A stretch of DNA of 64,000 nt from Neelides folsomi (Eukaryota > Arthropoda > Collembola > Neelipleona > Neelidae), in NCBI GenBank assembly GCA_034687125.1, contig JAQGBZ010000012.1:1-64000 (forward strand), written 5' to 3'. Below, piece after piece: positions 61,271 to 64,000 of the stretch (its first letter is position 1; the number at the start of each line of letters is the position of its first letter). The notes beneath the pieces were generated by a model, which was given only the letters and a program-made list of their open reading frames with translations, searched no databases and was not told the origin of the DNA. Position numbers and translations under genes: made by a program.

Positions 61271-64000
61271 ATGAACCCAAGCAATTATTTAAATGGAATT
61301 AATCCTAAATATATTTTCTCATTACCATCCCTGTCGGCTGAAGAAACGACCTATGTCATTCCAACACAAATTTCTTGGCTAAGGTAAACATTTTTAATTG
61401 TAAACAATCTTAATTGTATTTATATTTCTCTACATAATATTTATTAACGTTATTGATTCATATTTCATTTACATAAATATTTGTTCTATAGAGAGTTAAT
61501 ATCTTCAAAGAGAGTTCCTGCTCATTTTCCTCGACATGACAAATTGACTGATGATGAAGTTTTTGCATTTTTAAGTCAAGGAAAATGCGATGCATTGGGT
61601 GCCAAATGGATATTTATCCACTTAACAGTAAATTACATAAATTATAAACATGTTATAAGATAAAACACATTTTGAAACTTGTATTATTTTAATGTTTTTA
61701 ATAGATTCTACAAACAAGTTCAATACGGAACAAATACAAAGAACTTCATCTTTCAACAGAGTCAAAAACGACGAATACTGCAAATATTTTAGATTTTATT
61801 GGAAAATCCAATTATGAACTTGTCTTTGAATCTCCATACATTAGCTTATTACCAGGTACGTTATTAAAATTCTTCCATGAAGAGATTTTTTGATACATCT
61901 GTCATTAAAACGACTATTTGGATTTCAGATAATGAGACAGATGTAAAGAACTGTGAAAATTTCATTGAGTGTGAAGAACGCGAATATGCATCCAAATTAT
62001 TTCAATTTTTATTTCCCAAAGAGGAAGAAAGTGGTGATACAAATGAAAGAATTTTAGTATCTAATTTGGCAGAGTGTCTAACATGTATCCCATTTATCTG
62101 CGAATCAATGACAACTTTTTTAATCTTTCGTCCCTTCGTTCCACACACACTTCTGGACTTGACAAGTTTTTCTCCAAAGAAATTGAGCTCCAATTCTCGA
62201 CAACTTTTCATTCTTTACCAAATTCTGAAATTCCTTAATGATATGGAACTCCGAGGAATTCATCCGGGATCCCTCCGATTGATTGACTTCACTGTCGATG
62301 AAGGACTTTATGTCTCTGCGTATCCGAGCTTCACTCAGATTCTCAAGGGTTTGCTCATTCCATGTAAAGAAAAAAGAAAAGAAGATGAGAGAATTAGTTT
62401 TTTACTAAATGGGATTAGAGAAAAAGTGCGAGGTCGTGGAGTACCAATTACAATTGATGTTGCAGAGACTGAGTTAATCATTCGTCATTGGGTCGAAGGG
62501 TTTATTTCTAATTATGATTACATCCTCTTTCTCAATTTCCTCGTTGGAAGATTCTCAGAAGGGAATCCAAATTATCAACCTGTTTTCCCTTGGGTCACTG
62601 ACTTTTCTCAAAACGGAGGAGGTTGGAGAGATTTGTCAAAATCTAAATTCCGAATAAACAAAGGAGAGAGGCAACTTGACATGACATTCGAAGATTCTTC
62701 AATTAGAAACGTAAAGTTGTAAATATTTATTTGAATTTTATCAATTCGCAATTCGCAATTCTCTTATCAAATTGAATCTTTTTATGGTTTAAAGGTTCCT
62801 CATCATATTACTGACATTCTATCCGAAATTACATTTTATGTGTACAAAGCACGAAGAACTCCAAAAGAAGTTCTTTGCAAATTCGTGAGGCCAAAATGGG
62901 TTCCAGCGGAATATCCTGTGTCAATTCAAAGAATGCAAGAATGGACCCCAGATGAATGCATACCTGAATTTTATGATGATGAATCTATTTTTAAAGTAAC
63001 ACATACCATATACCCTATAAATATATCATACATTAAAATATTTAAACTTTATCATGTTTTTAAAAGTAATTTATTTGAGTAGTCTATTCATGAAGACTTA
63101 CCTGACCTTCAAACCCCTTCATTTACAAAAGATCCAACCGAATTCATCAAATATCATCGTGAAACCCTTGAGAGCGATTTGATTTCATCTCGACTTCATC
63201 ACTGGATCGACATAGTTTTCGGATATAAGTTGAGCGGCAATGCGGCAGTCAAAGCAAAGAATGTTTATTTGTGCCAAGTGGATGGGCATACGAAACTTGA
63301 GAAAAACGGGATTGTCCAAGTGTTTCAAACGCCACATCCACCAAAGAAGTCTGCATTGAGAAATAAGAAAAATATTGTTACATATGAAGAACTTAAAGGT
63401 AGAAGACATTTCTAATTAATTACAAAGTAAATATTAAATTTTATCAATTAATTTTATAGAGCTTCGAGAAACAGAAAAATATGAAATCGACTCGGCAAAT
63501 CAACATTTAACTCTTCCGAAACACTATGAGCCACTTGGATTTTTAAACGATTTCGAAGTTTGTTTTAATTTTTTCCGAACTCATTTTCCACAATGTCGTG
63601 ATACGGACGATGGAGGTGTGAAACTCAAAGGATTAAAGGCCAAAAATGACATGTCGACACAAGTAAAACTCTTTTCTTGTCTTCTCCTTGAACTCATTCA
63701 AGGATCAAAATCTCGTCATATTTCTTCAATTAGCACTTTAGAAGAAAGATTTCTATTCCATTCGAGGAATTTGAACTTTTCTGAATTACCACTTTACGCC
63801 AAACGTCTCCTTCAAGTGACATTCACTCCGGAGAAGCTTGAATTTTCGATACCAATTGAAATGAGTTTGAGTTTTTTATTGGGAGGCGGCAAATTGTCCC
63901 CGCTTCCATTTCCTTCCTCATTTGAACAAATTTATAAAATTGTGAAAACTCTCCGCGGCCTTGACCTGGTCATTGAGAGCATGTCTGTTGAGGATGATGA
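61271..64000 (+). CDS. WDR81: WDR81, N-terminal part (BEACH domain), cut by window edge
   Basis: WDR81 works with WDR91 to restrain endosomal PI3-kinase and help early-to-late endosome conversion and autophagy. Seven exons are seen (61271-61383, 61492-61627, 61705-61855, 61929-62710, 62795-62995, 63083-63398, 63460 onward), open at base 64000. The BEACH domain is clear: [76 protein letters not shown]. Upstream is a kinase-like region with [12 protein letters not shown], also typical of WDR81. The WD repeats are expected beyond the window. The start is the first in-frame ATG after an acceptor-like tag, so a further upstream exon is possible. Confidence 0.88.

Overview
The window is nuclear DNA of an animal, almost certainly an arthropod. 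It is AT-rich, and most genes are split into 3-15 exons by short GT-AG introns, mostly about 50-250 bases. Two genes encode ebony-type beta-alanyl amine synthetases, one encodes a four-histidine carotenoid oxygenase, and the Nopp140 gene has separate 'True' and 'RGG' 3' exons as described in Drosophila; these point to an arthropod. I cannot place it to order. I rebuilt the multi-exon models by hand from splice sites and reading frame. Every complete model sums to a multiple of three with consistent intron phases, which is good internal support, but none was checked against transcripts.

Layout from left to right. (1) 0.6-2.0 kb, minus: a small secreted cysteine-containing protein of unknown family; its last exon lies in one arm of an imperfect inverted repeat. 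(2) 3.2-5.0 kb, plus: proteasome ATPase Rpt6/PSMC5. (3) 5-8.8 kb: gene-poor, with one candidate single-pass membrane micropeptide. (4) 8.8-12.1 kb, minus: two unrecognised helical/basic proteins in tight tandem, possibly co-transcribed. (5) 13-18.1 kb, minus: OCRL/INPP5B inositol 5-phosphatase. (6) 18.6-20.9 kb, plus: carotenoid oxygenase. (7) 21.4-22.1 kb, plus: BLOC1S1, followed by a MITE-like palindrome. (8) 23.2-36.7 kb, all minus: an intact ebony gene, PDSS2, and a second ebony paralogue with degraded adenylation motifs. (9) 37.1-38.9 kb, minus: tektin-1. (10) 39.8-46.5 kb, plus: a large cadherin with almost no cytoplasmic tail. (11) 47.2-50.2 kb, minus: Nopp140 with two alternative C-termini, head-to-head with EDEM2 (50.7-53.9 kb, plus). 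(12) 54.5-57.9 kb, minus: INCENP, head-to-head with FARSA (59-60.9 kb, plus). (13) 61.3 kb to the right edge, plus: the BEACH-domain start of WDR81, cut off by the window.

Most genes are unrelated housekeeping functions: protein turnover (Rpt6, EDEM2), membrane traffic (OCRL, BLOC1S1, WDR81), ubiquinone synthesis (PDSS2), translation (FARSA), nucleolus (Nopp140), mitosis (INCENP) and cilia (tektin). The functional cluster that stands out is the pair of ebony genes flanking PDSS2. The first looks fully active. The second has lost the ATP-binding loop and the catalytic lysine of its adenylation domain but keeps an open frame, the carrier-domain serine and the C-terminal domain, so it is the best candidate here for an undescribed activity.
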